Assembly: GCF_013389665.1 (NCBI RefSeq)
Contig: NZ_CP058316.1
Coordinates: 1,674,001-1,738,000, forward strand
DNA length: 64,000 bases
Direction: 5' to 3'
Source: Microbacterium oleivorans
GTDB lineage: Bacteria; Actinomycetota; Actinomycetes; Actinomycetales; Microbacteriaceae
In this document: positions 17,310 through 25,716 of the stretch, one piece after another
Position numbering within the stretch: the stretch's first letter is position 1
Layout: every line of letters starts with the position of its first letter
Position numbers and translations under genes: made by a program
The notes under the pieces: model-generated
Database searches by the model: none
What the model saw: the letters and a program-made list of their open reading frames with translations, nothing else
What the model was told of the DNA's origin: nothing

Positions 17310-18272
17310 TCAGCCGAGCACGAGAGAGCGGATCGCCGACTCGGGAGACACCGTCGTATCCAGGAGCAGCCCCGACCGGTACCGCTCGAACACCCGGGGA
17401 TCGATGTACGAGCCGCGCGCGACCGCGGGGGTGTTCCCGAGCGCGGCCGCCGCGGCTTTGACGGCATCCACCTCTGCCCGCTGTACCGCTCGGGTCGTCT
17501 CGGCGATGCCGATGCGTGCCAGGGTGTCCGCCGCGACGACGGTGCCGCGCAGCGTGCGGAAGTCCTTGGCGGTGAAAGGACCGCCCGTGAGCGCGCGGAC
17601 GTAGGCGTTGACCTCGGTGGGCGTCAGCGGCACGCGCCGCCGCGCGCGCTGCCAAGCGAGCAGCGGCGACGAGGGCCGCCCCTCGATCAGCAGCAGGATC
17701 GCGGCGGCCAGGTCGGGGTCGGCGATCTCGATCGCCTGGCGCTGACCGCTCTTTCCCGAGAAGGCCAGACTGACCAGGGCATCGGCCACGGCGGCATCCC
17801 GTCGCCGGAGGGTGGTGAGTCCTCGGCTGCCGTGCTGCAACAGGTATCGCTGCGATCCGATGCGCAGCGCCGACCGGTCGAGCAGACGGAACGCCGCGGC
17901 GAGGACGCGCTCGCGGTCGAGTTCCGACCTGCGGAGCGAGGCGGTAGCTCGAGAACGCGCTCGCGGCAGGGTCTCGGCGAGCTGCAGCGCCCGCGCGTAC
18001 TTGCCCTTGTCGCGACGCCGCGTCCAATCGGGGTGGTAGATGTACTGCCGGCGGCCCGCGTCGTCCGTCCCGACGACCTGGATGTGTCCCTGCGGATCGG
18101 CGCAGATCCAGACGTCCTTCCACGCCGGCGGGATGACGATGGTGCGAATCCGAGCGAGGTCCCGGCGCGCGACGGCACGCCCATCGACGTCGGTGTAGCG
18201 GAAGCCCTTCCCCGAGCGGATGCGGTTGATGCCGGCATCCACATCGGGACGGACGCGGACGAGCCTGGACAC
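17310..18272 (-). CDS. DNA topoisomerase IB
   Basis: Relaxes supercoiled DNA through a 3'-phosphotyrosine intermediate; 320 residues, the usual length of the bacterial (poxvirus-like) enzyme. The N-terminal domain shows GKGFRYTD and IPPAWKDVWIC; the catalytic core shows HGSRGLTTLRRR, FSGKSGQ, AKDFRTLRGT and, near the C-terminus, the active-site Tyr in GSYIDPRVF. GTG start at 18272. The preceding gene on the strand (18274-18543) ends 2 bp before it, so the two form an operon. Confidence 0.93.
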   Translation of the reverse strand: MSRLVRVRPDVDAGINRIRSGKGFRYTDVDGRAVARRDLARIRTIVIPPAWKDVWICADPQGHIQVVGTDDAGRRQYIYHPDWTRRRDKGKYARALQLAETLPRARSRATASLRRSELDRERVLAAAFRLLDRSALRIGSQRYLLQHGSRGLTTLRRRDAAVADALVSLAFSGKSGQRQAIEIADPDLAAAILLLIEGRPSSPLLAWQRARRRVPLTPTEVNAYVRALTGGPFTAKDFRTLRGTVVAADTLARIGIAETTRAVQRAEVDAVKAAAAALGNTPAVARGSYIDPRVFERYRSGLLLDTTVSPESAIRSLVLG

Positions 18273-18273
18273 G

Positions 18274-18543
18274 TCAGTGGTCGCGCAGCATGGAGATGAT
18301 CTGCGCCTTCTTCTTGCCGGAGTAGCCCGTAATGCCCAGTTCCTTCGCCCGCTTCTTCAGCTCGTCGACGGTCCAGTCCTCGTAGTCGCCCGACTCGCCG
18401 CCGCGGCGACCGACGTCCTTGCGACCGTCTCGGGCTGCGGCGTTCGAGATCCGCGCGGCCTTCTCTTTGGAGGCGCCGTCCTCGCGCAGCTCCTCGTAGA
18501 GCTCCGGGTCCTTCAGGCTGTTCGATCCGCGTCCCTCTGGCAT
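18274..18543 (-). CDS. Small Rho-N/HeH-like protein (DUF7218-type)
   Basis: 89-residue charged protein. Residues 1-40 carry SLKDPELYEELREDGASKE, a motif of DUF7218-type actinobacterial proteins. Residues 55-88 (WTVDELKKRAKELGITGYS, then GKKKAQIISMLRDH) form a Rho-N/HeH-like helical module often involved in nucleic-acid binding. ATG 18543 has a strong GGAG upstream. Encoded directly before topoisomerase IB in the same operon, so a DNA-related role is a reasonable inference, not a demonstrated one. Confidence 0.8.
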   Translation of the reverse strand: MPEGRGSNSLKDPELYEELREDGASKEKAARISNAAARDGRKDVGRRGGESGDYEDWTVDELKKRAKELGITGYSGKKKAQIISMLRDH

Positions 18544-18664
18544 CACGATCTCCTCTCTCGAGGCCGACGTTACGAGCGATCGAGCGACACGTGCATCTGC
18601 TTGACAGGGGTTCGCACGCGGGCGTAGCACGGCGCGGTTCGATGTCCGAGGTCCGTGACATCAT

Positions 18665-18680
18665 TCGAACATGCATTCGA
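18665..18680 (+). promoter_or_regulatory. SOS (LexA-type) box overlapping the start of the 13E12/HNH gene
   Basis: TCGAACATGCATTCGA matches TCGAAC-N4-GTTCGA with one mismatch. It covers the ATG at 18671-18673, so the box lies at or just after the promoter. A TTGACA occurs at 18601-18606, without a clear -10. Confidence 0.7.
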
Positions 18681-20056
18681 ACGTGGGGTATGGCAGTGAC
18701 GCGGACGTCGCCACGCTGGCCGCGCTGGTGACGGATGCCGAGGGAGTCGTCGCCGAGGCGCGTCGTGCGCAGGTGCACGAGGTGCGGGTGCTCGCCGCGG
18801 CTGGACAGCTGGCAGAGAAGCAGGCTGCCGGTGCGTCGGAGCGGGCGAAGGCCCACGAGATGGCGCTCCGGTCGATCGCCGCCGAGCTCGCCGGGGTGTT
18901 CGTCGCGACCGACCGTACCCTGCAGCGGCGGATCGATGAGGCACGGGACCTGGTGGAGAACTACCCCGCGACGATGGTCGCGTGGGAGGAGGGCCTGCTC
19001 GTTCGGGGGCATGTGCTGGTGATTCAGGATGCCGGGGCGATCGTGCCCGGTGAGGTGCGGGCGGAGTTCGAACGGCAGGCCATCGTGGCCTGTGAGGGTG
19101 AGACCCCGAACCGGGTGCGGGAACGTCTGCGGATGCTCGCCGAACGGTTGCACCCGCGGACGTTCACCGAACGGCACCGGGAAGCAGCAGCGGGACGTTG
19201 CGTTCGGGTGCAGCCCGGGGTGGACGGGATGTCGGACCTCGTCGCGACGCTGCCGACCGTGATCGCCGAAGGCATCGTCGACCGCCTCACCCAGCAGGCC
19301 CGGGAGATCATCCACGCCAGAGACCGGGCGGTTGCGACCGAGCCAATCGACCCGCCAGGCTCGTCGTCCGTCGATGACGCGCGCACGATCGATCAGGTCC
19401 GTGCGGACGTGTTCTCCGACCTCCTCCTCGCCGGAACACCCAGCCTTGACCCCACCGACACCGGAGACGGCAACGGGACCCTCGGCACCATCCGCGCGAA
19501 AGTGCAGGTCGTGGTCTCAGCGCTCACCCTCGCAGGGCAGGACGAGCACCCGGCTGACCTCGTCGGCCGAGCCCCCATCGACGCCGCCACCGCACGGGTC
19601 CTCGCGGGCGAGAACACATCCTGGGACCGGCTCCTCACCCACCCCGTCACCGGCACCGTCCTCGAATGCGACACCTACACCCCCACCGCCGCGATGAAAC
19701 GGCTCCTCCGGGCACGAGACCGACACTGCCGATTCCCCGGATGCCGGCAACCCGCCATCCGCTGCGAAAACGACCACACCATCGCCGCATCCCACGGCGG
19801 ACCCACCCACCTCCACAACCTCGCCAACCTCTGCACACGACACCACCACACCAAACACCACACCCGATGGCGAGTCAGACAACTCCCCGGCGGAACCCTC
19901 GTCTGGACCTCACCCACCGGACGCACCTACCGCGACAACGCACCACCACCCCTCGTCACCTTCACCCCATCCGACGACCTCACACCACCCGACGACCTCG
20001 CCCCACCCCGTCGGCGTCCGTCGGAACCACCACCCACCGGCGCCCCGCCGTTCTGA
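18671..20056 (+). CDS. 13E12-repeat/DUF222 protein with HNH nuclease domain
   Basis: 461-residue protein of the REP13E12 family: an N-terminal DUF222 region (about 20-330) and a C-terminal HNH nuclease motif, visible as CRFPGCRQPAIRCENDH at about 356-372, then HLHNLANLCTRHHHTKHH. Function unproven; the family is SOS-inducible in mycobacteria, and a LexA-type box covers the start here. ATG 18671 is the annotated-style start, but a GTG 12 bp downstream would place the whole box upstream of the start. From about 19600 the codon use becomes C/A-rich (CCACCACC-type), unlike neighbouring genes, as often seen in these mobile-looking genes. Confidence 0.87.
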   Translation: MHSNVGYGSDADVATLAALVTDAEGVVAEARRAQVHEVRVLAAAGQLAEKQAAGASERAKAHEMALRSIAAELAGVFVATDRTLQRRIDEARDLVENYPATMVAWEEGLLVRGHVLVIQDAGAIVPGEVRAEFERQAIVACEGETPNRVRERLRMLAERLHPRTFTERHREAAAGRCVRVQPGVDGMSDLVATLPTVIAEGIVDRLTQQAREIIHARDRAVATEPIDPPGSSSVDDARTIDQVRADVFSDLLLAGTPSLDPTDTGDGNGTLGTIRAKVQVVVSALTLAGQDEHPADLVGRAPIDAATARVLAGENTSWDRLLTHPVTGTVLECDTYTPTAAMKRLLRARDRHCRFPGCRQPAIRCENDHTIAASHGGPTHLHNLANLCTRHHHTKHHTRWRVRQLPGGTLVWTSPTGRTYRDNAPPPLVTFTPSDDLTPPDDLAPPRRRPSEPPPTGAPPF

Positions 20057-20262
20057 TCCACGGACGGCCGACTCGCGGCCGGCCAAAGCTCGGTTCGATG
20101 TCCTGTCGATCAGGAGGTACGCGCCCAGGCGATTACCACCGCGCGAAAGTCGACGTCAAGGGCTCGCGGGGCACACTCGGCTTTCTCTAATGTCGCTCTC
20201 AGCGCTCACCGGCGTGGACGTCTCAAGTGAGACGGACATTGGGAGACAGACAAGGAGCCCCC

Positions 20263-20427
20263 ATGAACATCTTCCTGGTCATCATCATCGTCGTGGCGAT
20301 CGTGCTCGCGATCGTCAGCGGCCTCAATAGTGCACTCAGCTGGCTGCTGTGGGTCGCCCTGATCGTAGGTGTGATCGCGCTCATCGCGTTCCTCTTCCGA
20401 GTAATCAGCGGCAACAAGCGCGCCTGA
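20263..20427 (+). CDS. Small two-helix membrane protein
   Basis: 54 residues, almost entirely two hydrophobic helices (NIFLVIIIVVAIVLAIVSG and WLLWVALIVGVIALIAFLF) with a basic end SGNKRA. ATG preceded by AAGGAG at five bases, a textbook ribosome site that fixes this start over the in-frame codon at 20227. It is followed by a strong hairpin terminator, so it is monocistronic. Function unknown. The 206 bp before it (20057-20262) show no gene. Confidence 0.75.
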   Translation: MNIFLVIIIVVAIVLAIVSGLNSALSWLLWVALIVGVIALIAFLFRVISGNKRA

Positions 20428-20440
20428 CCGGCGCACGCTT

Positions 20441-20471
20441 CGAACGCCCCCGCCGTCGGCGGGGGCGTTCG
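20441..20471 (+). terminator. Strong hairpin terminator
   Basis: Perfect 14-bp arms CGAACGCCCCCGCC and GGCGGGGGCGTTCG with a three-base loop, followed by GCGTTTCTG, lie 13 bp after the small membrane protein gene. Confidence 0.85.
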
Positions 20472-20509
20472 GCGTTTCTGCACTGGAGATCACCCGCAGC
20501 GGCTTCGTG

Positions 20510-20560
20510 CTGACAAACGCGATATATCGTGTTATCTTCGGTTCAACGCGATATATCGCG
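20510..20560 (+). promoter_or_regulatory. Promoter with two palindromic operators for DUF4097-PadR
   Basis: A -35 (CTGACA, 20510-20515) and a -10 (TATCTT, 20533-20538) are 17 bp apart. CGATATATCG occurs between them at 20520-20529, and the longer perfect palindrome CGCGATATATCGCG lies just downstream at 20547-20560. Both are AT-rich islands in GC-rich DNA. The likely ligand is the PadR protein encoded second in the operon. Confidence 0.7.
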
Positions 20561-20601
20561 AATCGTCAGCGATCGAGCGGTCGCCGAAGAGAGGGAGTGC
20601 C

Positions 20602-21516
20602 ATGACACTGCAGAAATGGGTTGTCCACCCCGGCGAGACCCGGGTCATCGACGTCGACGACATCCGCAAGCTCAAGGTGAGCATGGTCGGCGGCCAGATC
20701 GACATCGTCGCCCACGACGAGCCGGCCGTCCGCATCGAGGTCCACGCCGTCACCGGCAAGGATCTCCGGATCGAAGCGACCGGCGACACGATCGAGATCG
20801 ACCACCCGCAGTTGCGGTGGGACAACTTCCTGCAGGTCTTCCGCAATTTCGGCTCGGTCGGTCCGAAGGCAGAAGTGAGCGTCGCCGTCCCGCGCGGCAC
20901 CGATCTGACTCTGGGCGTCGTGAGCGCCAGCGCCCTCATCTCCGGCCTCGCCGCCGACGCCCGCGTCAACACCGTCTCGGGCGACATCATCATCGACGGC
21001 ATCACCGGTGACGTCAGCGCGAACGGGGTGTCGGGCGACGTGCAGATCCGCGGCCTCGAGGGCGCGCTCAGCGCCAACTCGGTGTCGGGCGACGTCGCTG
21101 CCACCGGCACCCTCCGCAAGGCGAACATCGACACCGTCTCGGGCGCCATGCTCGTCGACTCCACCGGACCGGTTCAGTCGATCTCGCTGCACACCGTGGG
21201 CGGCGACGCGACCGTCCGTCTCGACGACGGACTGCCCGCCGACTACCAGGTCCGCAGCGTCAGCGGACGGGTCCTGATCGACGGTGTCGTACGGTCGGGT
21301 CAGGGCACCGGTCCCCTCACGAGCTTCACCGGCTCGACCGGTGAGTTGAGCGGCTCCTTCGTCGACGTGCGGACCAACTCGGTCTCGGGCGACGTCACCG
21401 TGCTGCGCCGCCCCGCTCCCGTGACGAGCGACATCACCGCCGGCTCGACGGCCTCCGTCACCGACGACGGGCCGCAGCACGCCCTCAGTGACGAGACCCC
21501 CGGGCAGGAGAGCTGA
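20602..21516 (+). CDS. DUF4097 beta-strand repeat protein
   Basis: 304-residue protein of the DUF4097 (adhesin-like) family: repeated short beta-strand units with the recurring motif (N)xVSGD, for example VNTVSGDIIIDGI, GVSGDVQI, NSVSGDVAA and TNSVSGDVTVL, predicting a solenoid. No signal peptide or membrane segment is visible, so it is probably cytoplasmic despite the family name. ATG after GAGGGAG. Cotranscribed with a PadR regulator 2 bp downstream, behind two palindromic operators. This DUF4097-PadR pairing is common in actinobacteria but its role is unknown; envelope-stress sensing is one guess. Confidence 0.82.
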   Translation: MTLQKWVVHPGETRVIDVDDIRKLKVSMVGGQIDIVAHDEPAVRIEVHAVTGKDLRIEATGDTIEIDHPQLRWDNFLQVFRNFGSVGPKAEVSVAVPRGTDLTLGVVSASALISGLAADARVNTVSGDIIIDGITGDVSANGVSGDVQIRGLEGALSANSVSGDVAATGTLRKANIDTVSGAMLVDSTGPVQSISLHTVGGDATVRLDDGLPADYQVRSVSGRVLIDGVVRSGQGTGPLTSFTGSTGELSGSFVDVRTNSVSGDVTVLRRPAPVTSDITAGSTASVTDDGPQHALSDETPGQES

Positions 21517-21518
21517 TC

Positions 21519-22127
21519 ATGCCCCCCGTCTTCTCCCATGGCGACCTCCGCCTCTACCTGCTGTCGCTGCTCGACGAGTCGCCACGGCACGGCTACGACC
21601 TCATGCAGGCGCTCTCCGACCGCACCGGCGGCACCTATTCACCGAGCGCCGGCACCATCTACCCGCGACTGTCGAAGCTCGAGGACGAAGGCCTCGTGAC
21701 CAAGACCGTCGACGGACGCAAGACCGTCTACGAGATCACCGCGGCCGGCCGCGAGCACCTCGACGCGCGACGAGGCGACCTGGACGGGATCGAGGCCGGT
21801 CTCGCCGACACGGTACGCCTCATCGCCGACGAAGTACGCGGCAACGTGCGCGCGGCGATGAGAAGCCTGCAGGCCGACCTCGCCGCGGCACGCGATGCCG
21901 GCCGCTCCGCGGCGGCCTCGCCCACGGAGCCCGAGAACGCCCGCACGGCTGCTCGTACCCAGGTGCAACGCGCCGACACGGCGATCGACGAGTTCCGCTC
22001 CAACGTCCGAGCCGATCTCCGCACCCACGTCGCCCGCACCGGCGCGCTCGACCCGTCCATCATCGAAGAACTGGTCATGGCGCTGGACGCCGCCCAGGCC
22101 CAGGTCCGACGCGCGCTCCGCGGGTGA
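21519..22127 (+). CDS. PadR-family transcriptional regulator
   Basis: 202-residue DNA-binding protein. The N-terminal winged helix (about 8-85) has the PadR pattern LRLYLLSLLDESPRHGYDL, GGTYSPSAGTIYPRLSKLEDEGLV and a wing ending YEITAAGREHL. The C-terminal half is a long helical, Ala/Arg-rich region likely to dimerise. It starts 2 bp after the DUF4097 stop, in the same operon, and probably autoregulates through the CGATATATCG palindromes at 20520 and 20549. Confidence 0.9.
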   Translation: MPPVFSHGDLRLYLLSLLDESPRHGYDLMQALSDRTGGTYSPSAGTIYPRLSKLEDEGLVTKTVDGRKTVYEITAAGREHLDARRGDLDGIEAGLADTVRLIADEVRGNVRAAMRSLQADLAAARDAGRSAAASPTEPENARTAARTQVQRADTAIDEFRSNVRADLRTHVARTGALDPSIIEELVMALDAAQAQVRRALRG

Positions 22128-22132
22128 GCCTC

Positions 22133-22157
22133 CGGGGGTCCGCTCGTCGGGCCCCCG
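22133..22157. terminator. Hairpin between convergent genes
   Basis: CGGGGGTCC and GGGCCCCCG (one G-T wobble) with a 7-nt loop lie between the convergent PadR and universal-stress genes. Likely bidirectional terminator. Confidence 0.7.
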
Positions 22158-22165
22158 ACGATCCG

Positions 22166-22696
22166 TCAGCTGTCGACCCACAGCTCCTCGTCATCCGATG
22201 CCGACTCGCCCAGCGGGACGACGAGGATGGGTCGCTTCTGCCGATGGGCCAGCCGCGCGGCGACCGAACCCGTGAAGAACTCCCGGATGGATTCGCCGAG
22301 GCCGCGTCGTCGCGTCCCGACCACCAGCAGCCGCGCATCGAGCCGATCGGCGAGGTGCTTGATGGCCAGGGCGGGATCGCCGACGAGCTGATGCGCGACC
22401 CACTCGACCCCGGACGCGGCCAGCGCCGCGCGTGCCGCATCCCGGATCTCCTCGAACTGGGCGGCGCTCGAGACGGCGCCGAGATCGATCGGCGCGGTGT
22501 GGACGTATCCGTCGGGGTCTTCGTAGGTGACGAAGCGCGTGACATCGACGTGTGCGACGATGAGCCCGACCCCGAGCAGCTTCGCGTATCGCGCAGCCTC
22601 TGTCAGCACGCGCGGAGACTGCCCCGGGATGACCCCGGCGATCACCGGCGTTCGCGGCAGGCGGGCCGTATCGTCGTCGACGTGGTGCTCGGTCAT
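22166..22696 (-). CDS. Universal stress protein (UspA family)
   Basis: Single-domain 176-residue Usp. The ATP-binding pattern G-2x-G-9x-G-S/T is visible in GTRRRGLGESIREFFTGSVA, followed by RPILVVP. The N-terminal strand PVIAGVIPGQSP replaces the usual VGVDGS-type start. ATG 22696 is preceded by GGGGGAAG; the longer frame to 22744 is unlikely. The C-terminal ESASDDEELWVDS is acidic. Divergent from the DUF3073 gene. Role: general stress response, inferred from family. Confidence 0.88.
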   Translation of the reverse strand: MTEHHVDDDTARLPRTPVIAGVIPGQSPRVLTEAARYAKLLGVGLIVAHVDVTRFVTYEDPDGYVHTAPIDLGAVSSAAQFEEIRDAARAALAASGVEWVAHQLVGDPALAIKHLADRLDARLLVVGTRRRGLGESIREFFTGSVAARLAHRQKRPILVVPLGESASDDEELWVDS

Positions 22697-22843
22697 GGCT
22701 TCCCCCTCGTCTCGGCGGCTTCGACCGCGAGTGCCCGGAGCCACCGTGTTATTCTGAATGCTACTCTTCCCGGCGGATGGCCGGATCGTGAAATGCTCCG
22801 GGCGTCGCTACTAGCCCGTGACTCAGAAATGAGGGGGTCTCGC

Positions 22844-23020
22844 ATGGGGCGTGGCCGTCAAAAGGCGAAGCACACCAAGATCGCGCGTGAGCTGAAGTAC
22901 GACACCTACAATGTCAACTTCTCTTCGCTCGAGAAGGAGCTCGGCCACTCGGACGACGATCAGTACGTCGACAAGTGGGCCGATCAGTACTCCGACGAGT
23001 ACTCCGACGAGAAGGCCTGA
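22844..23020 (+). CDS. DUF3073 protein
   Basis: 58-residue highly charged protein conserved in actinobacteria, with a basic N-terminus (GRGRQKAKHTKIARELKY) and an acidic, Asp/Tyr-rich tail with the repeat QYSDEYSDE. Function unknown. Start ATG follows GAGGGGG. It sits after the divergent stress protein gene and converges on the MFS transporter. Family recognition is firm because of the characteristic basic motif. Confidence 0.88.
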   Translation: MGRGRQKAKHTKIARELKYDTYNVNFSSLEKELGHSDDDQYVDKWADQYSDEYSDEKA

Positions 23021-23029
23021 TCGGGCTCA

Positions 23030-24253
23030 TCACCATGCGCCGTGGCGCTGCTCCCACTGGTCCTCGATCGTCTGAGGGCGCGTGACGACGATCCCCGCGG
23101 GGATCGCTGCGAGCATCAGCACGCCGACCATGATGAGCGGGCCCGTCCAGTCTCCCGTCGCCTCGTGCAGCAGCGCGAACGAGATGGGGAACACGGCCGC
23201 GACCCCATAGCCGATGCTCTGCGCGAAGCCGCTGAGCGCGACGGTGCCCTCGTGCGTCCGGGTCTTGAGCTGCATGAACACCAGGGCGGCCGGGAACAGC
23301 ATCTGGGGGGTCCCGAGCAGGACCACCCACAGCACGACCGCCGATCCCGGCGCGATGAGCAGTCCCGCTACAGCGAGCACGCCGGCGCTCGCGGCGACCG
23401 CGTAGATCGCCCCCAGGCGCCGCCATCGCGTGATGACGAGCGGAACGAGAATCGACCACGGCAGGCCCATGGCACCGAAGAGCGCCAGGAGTGCGCCGGC
23501 AGCGGAGTGCGACACCCCGGCCAGATCGACGAGGATGATCGGCAGCCAGGCGAACGACGCGTAGACGCTCGAGGCCGACACCGCGAAGGTGACGGCGATC
23601 GCCCACGCCATCGGGAGCCGGAAGAGCCGGCCCAGCACCTGGGGCGGGGGCGGGGGCGGCAACGCACCGTCGCCCGCGGCAGCGGCGATGCGCGACCGGC
23701 GCAGCGTCACGAGCCAGGGAACGATCGCCAGCGCCGCGAACACCGACCACAACCCCAGCGAGAACCGCCATCCGGCGGTGTCTGCGATCGGCACCGCGAC
23801 CAGGGGCGGTACGAAGGCCGCGATGGCGAGCATCGTCGAGTAGATCGCGGTCATCGTGCCGACGCGATCGGGGAAGTAGGTCTTGATCAGCGGCGGGAGC
23901 ACGACGTTGCCGGTGCTGATCGCGGCGAAGAGCACCGTCGTGGCCAGTAGCAGCGTGCCGGCGTCGGGTGCGAGCGCGCGCCCGAGCAGCGCCGCTGCGG
24001 CCACGATCATGGCGGCCACGGCGAGACGCTGCAGACCGAACCGGCGCTCGAGCACGGGGGTCAGCACCCCGAAGACCGCGAAACAGATCGGGGGTGCGGC
24101 ACCGATGAGCCCGGCGACCCAGGAGGGGACCCCCAGGTCGGCGTCGATCTCGGCGAGGATGGGCGACAGCGAGGCCACCGCCGAACGCAGTGAGAAGGCG
24201 ACGAGGACGACACCGACGAAGGCGAGCGCCCGGCCCCGCCAGAGCGCACTCAC
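23030..24253 (-). CDS. MFS transporter, CynX/NimT-like
   Basis: 407-residue major facilitator with about 12 membrane helices. The N-terminal half shows LRSAVASLSPILAEI in TM1, typical of CynX/NimT (cyanate, nitroimidazole) relatives, and the central cytoplasmic loop is rich in Pro (PPPPPPQVLGRLFRLP). GTG 24253 overlaps the stop of purF (GTGA), so it is cotranscribed and translationally coupled with purF. The purF link hints at a purine-related or nucleoside-analogue export role, but that is only inference. Substrate unknown. Confidence 0.85.
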   Translation of the reverse strand: MSALWRGRALAFVGVVLVAFSLRSAVASLSPILAEIDADLGVPSWVAGLIGAAPPICFAVFGVLTPVLERRFGLQRLAVAAMIVAAAALLGRALAPDAGTLLLATTVLFAAISTGNVVLPPLIKTYFPDRVGTMTAIYSTMLAIAAFVPPLVAVPIADTAGWRFSLGLWSVFAALAIVPWLVTLRRSRIAAAAGDGALPPPPPPQVLGRLFRLPMAWAIAVTFAVSASSVYASFAWLPIILVDLAGVSHSAAGALLALFGAMGLPWSILVPLVITRWRRLGAIYAVAASAGVLAVAGLLIAPGSAVVLWVVLLGTPQMLFPAALVFMQLKTRTHEGTVALSGFAQSIGYGVAAVFPISFALLHEATGDWTGPLIMVGVLMLAAIPAGIVVTRPQTIEDQWEQRHGAW

Positions 24254-25710
24254 GACTGCTGGGTGCCCTCGACCCAGTTCAGGTATTCGTCGGTCACCGT
24301 CCCGGTGACGTAACGGCCGTCGAAGCAGCTCATGTCGAGGTCCGTGATGCCCGTGCCCTCGACGATCGCCGCCTTGAGATCGTCGATCTCCTGGTAGACG
24401 AGGTAATCGCAGCCCAGCTCTTGCGCGATCTCGGGGATCGTGCGTCCGTGGGCGATCAGCTCATGACGCGAGGGCATGTTGATGCCGTACACGTGCGGGT
24501 AGCGCACCGGCGGCGCGGCCGAGGCGAACGTGACGCTCTTGGCACCGGCATCCCGGGCCATCTGGATGATCTCCTTGGAGGTCGTGCCCCGCACGATCGA
24601 GTCGTCGATGAGCAGCACGTTCTTGCCCTTGAACTCGCTCGACATCGCGTTGAGCTTCTGGCGCACGCTCTTCTTGCGAACCGCCTGGCCCGGCATGATG
24701 AACGTCCGGCCGACGTAACGGTTCTTGTAGAAGCCCTCGCGGTATTCGATGCCGAGCTTGCGGGCGACCTGCATGGCCGCCGGGCGCGACGAGTCGGGAA
24801 TCGGCATCACGACGTCGATCGCATCCTGCGGGGTGTACTTGGCGATCGTGTCGGCCAGGCGCTCACCCATCCGCAAGCGCGCCTCGTAGACCGAGATGCC
24901 GTTCATGATCGAGTCGGGGCGGGCGAGGTAGACGTACTCGAACGAGCAGGGCGAGAGCTGCGTCTGCTGGGCGCCCTGGCGCGCGTGCAGCGTGCCGTCG
25001 GCGTCGATGAAGACGGCCTCTCCGGGCTCGATGTCGCGCACGACGTCGAAACCACCGTTCTCGAGCACGAGCGACTCCGAGGCCACCGTCCACTCGTCGC
25101 GCCCGTTCTCGGCCCGCCGCGTGCCGAGGATGAGCGGGCGGATGCCGAACGGGTCGCGGAAGGCCAGCAGGCCGTGTCCGGCGATGAGGGCGATCGCCGC
25201 ATACGAGCCCTCGACCCGCTCGTGAACCCGCTCGACCGCCTGGAAGACCTGGTCGGGGTCGAGATCGAGCCCCGAGATGGTGGTCTGCAGCTCGTTGGCG
25301 AGCACGTTCACCAGCAGCTCGGTGTCGGAGCTCGTGTTGAGGTGGCGGCGGTCCTTGCGGAACAGCTCCTCGGTCAGCTCACGCGTGTTGGTCAGATTGC
25401 CGTTGTGCACCAGCACGATGCCGTACGGCGCGTTGACGTAGAAGGGCTGCGCCTCTTCTTCGCTCGATGCCGTGCCCTTGGTGGCGTACCGGACGTGACC
25501 CAGCCCGATGTTGCCGAGCAGCGAGCGCATGTCTCGCGTGCGCACCGCCTCGCGCACCTGCCCGTTGGCTTTGAAGATGTGGAAGACCCCGGTGTTCTCG
25601 GCGGTCGCGATGCCCGTCGAGTCCTGGCCGCGGTGCTGCAGCAGCAGGAGGGCGTCGTAGATCTCCTGGTTCGCCGGGGACTGCCCGACGATTCCGACGA
25701 TTCCGCACAT
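24250..25710 (-). CDS. purF: Amidophosphoribosyltransferase
   Basis: First committed step of purine synthesis: PRPP and glutamine to 5-phosphoribosylamine. 486 residues. The N-terminal glutaminase begins MCGIVGIVG, where Cys2 becomes the nucleophile after Met removal. Visible glutaminase motifs include HRGQDSTGIA, GHVRYATKG and HNGNLTN. The C-terminal phosphoribosyltransferase domain has the PRPP loop VLLIDDSIVRGTT. It lies 6 bp after purM on the same strand, and its stop overlaps the MFS start. Confidence 0.97.
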   Translation of the reverse strand: MCGIVGIVGQSPANQEIYDALLLLQHRGQDSTGIATAENTGVFHIFKANGQVREAVRTRDMRSLLGNIGLGHVRYATKGTASSEEEAQPFYVNAPYGIVLVHNGNLTNTRELTEELFRKDRRHLNTSSDTELLVNVLANELQTTISGLDLDPDQVFQAVERVHERVEGSYAAIALIAGHGLLAFRDPFGIRPLILGTRRAENGRDEWTVASESLVLENGGFDVVRDIEPGEAVFIDADGTLHARQGAQQTQLSPCSFEYVYLARPDSIMNGISVYEARLRMGERLADTIAKYTPQDAIDVVMPIPDSSRPAAMQVARKLGIEYREGFYKNRYVGRTFIMPGQAVRKKSVRQKLNAMSSEFKGKNVLLIDDSIVRGTTSKEIIQMARDAGAKSVTFASAAPPVRYPHVYGINMPSRHELIAHGRTIPEIAQELGCDYLVYQEIDDLKAAIVEGTGITDLDMSCFDGRYVTGTVTDEYLNWVEGTQQS

Positions 25711-25716
25711 GGGGGG

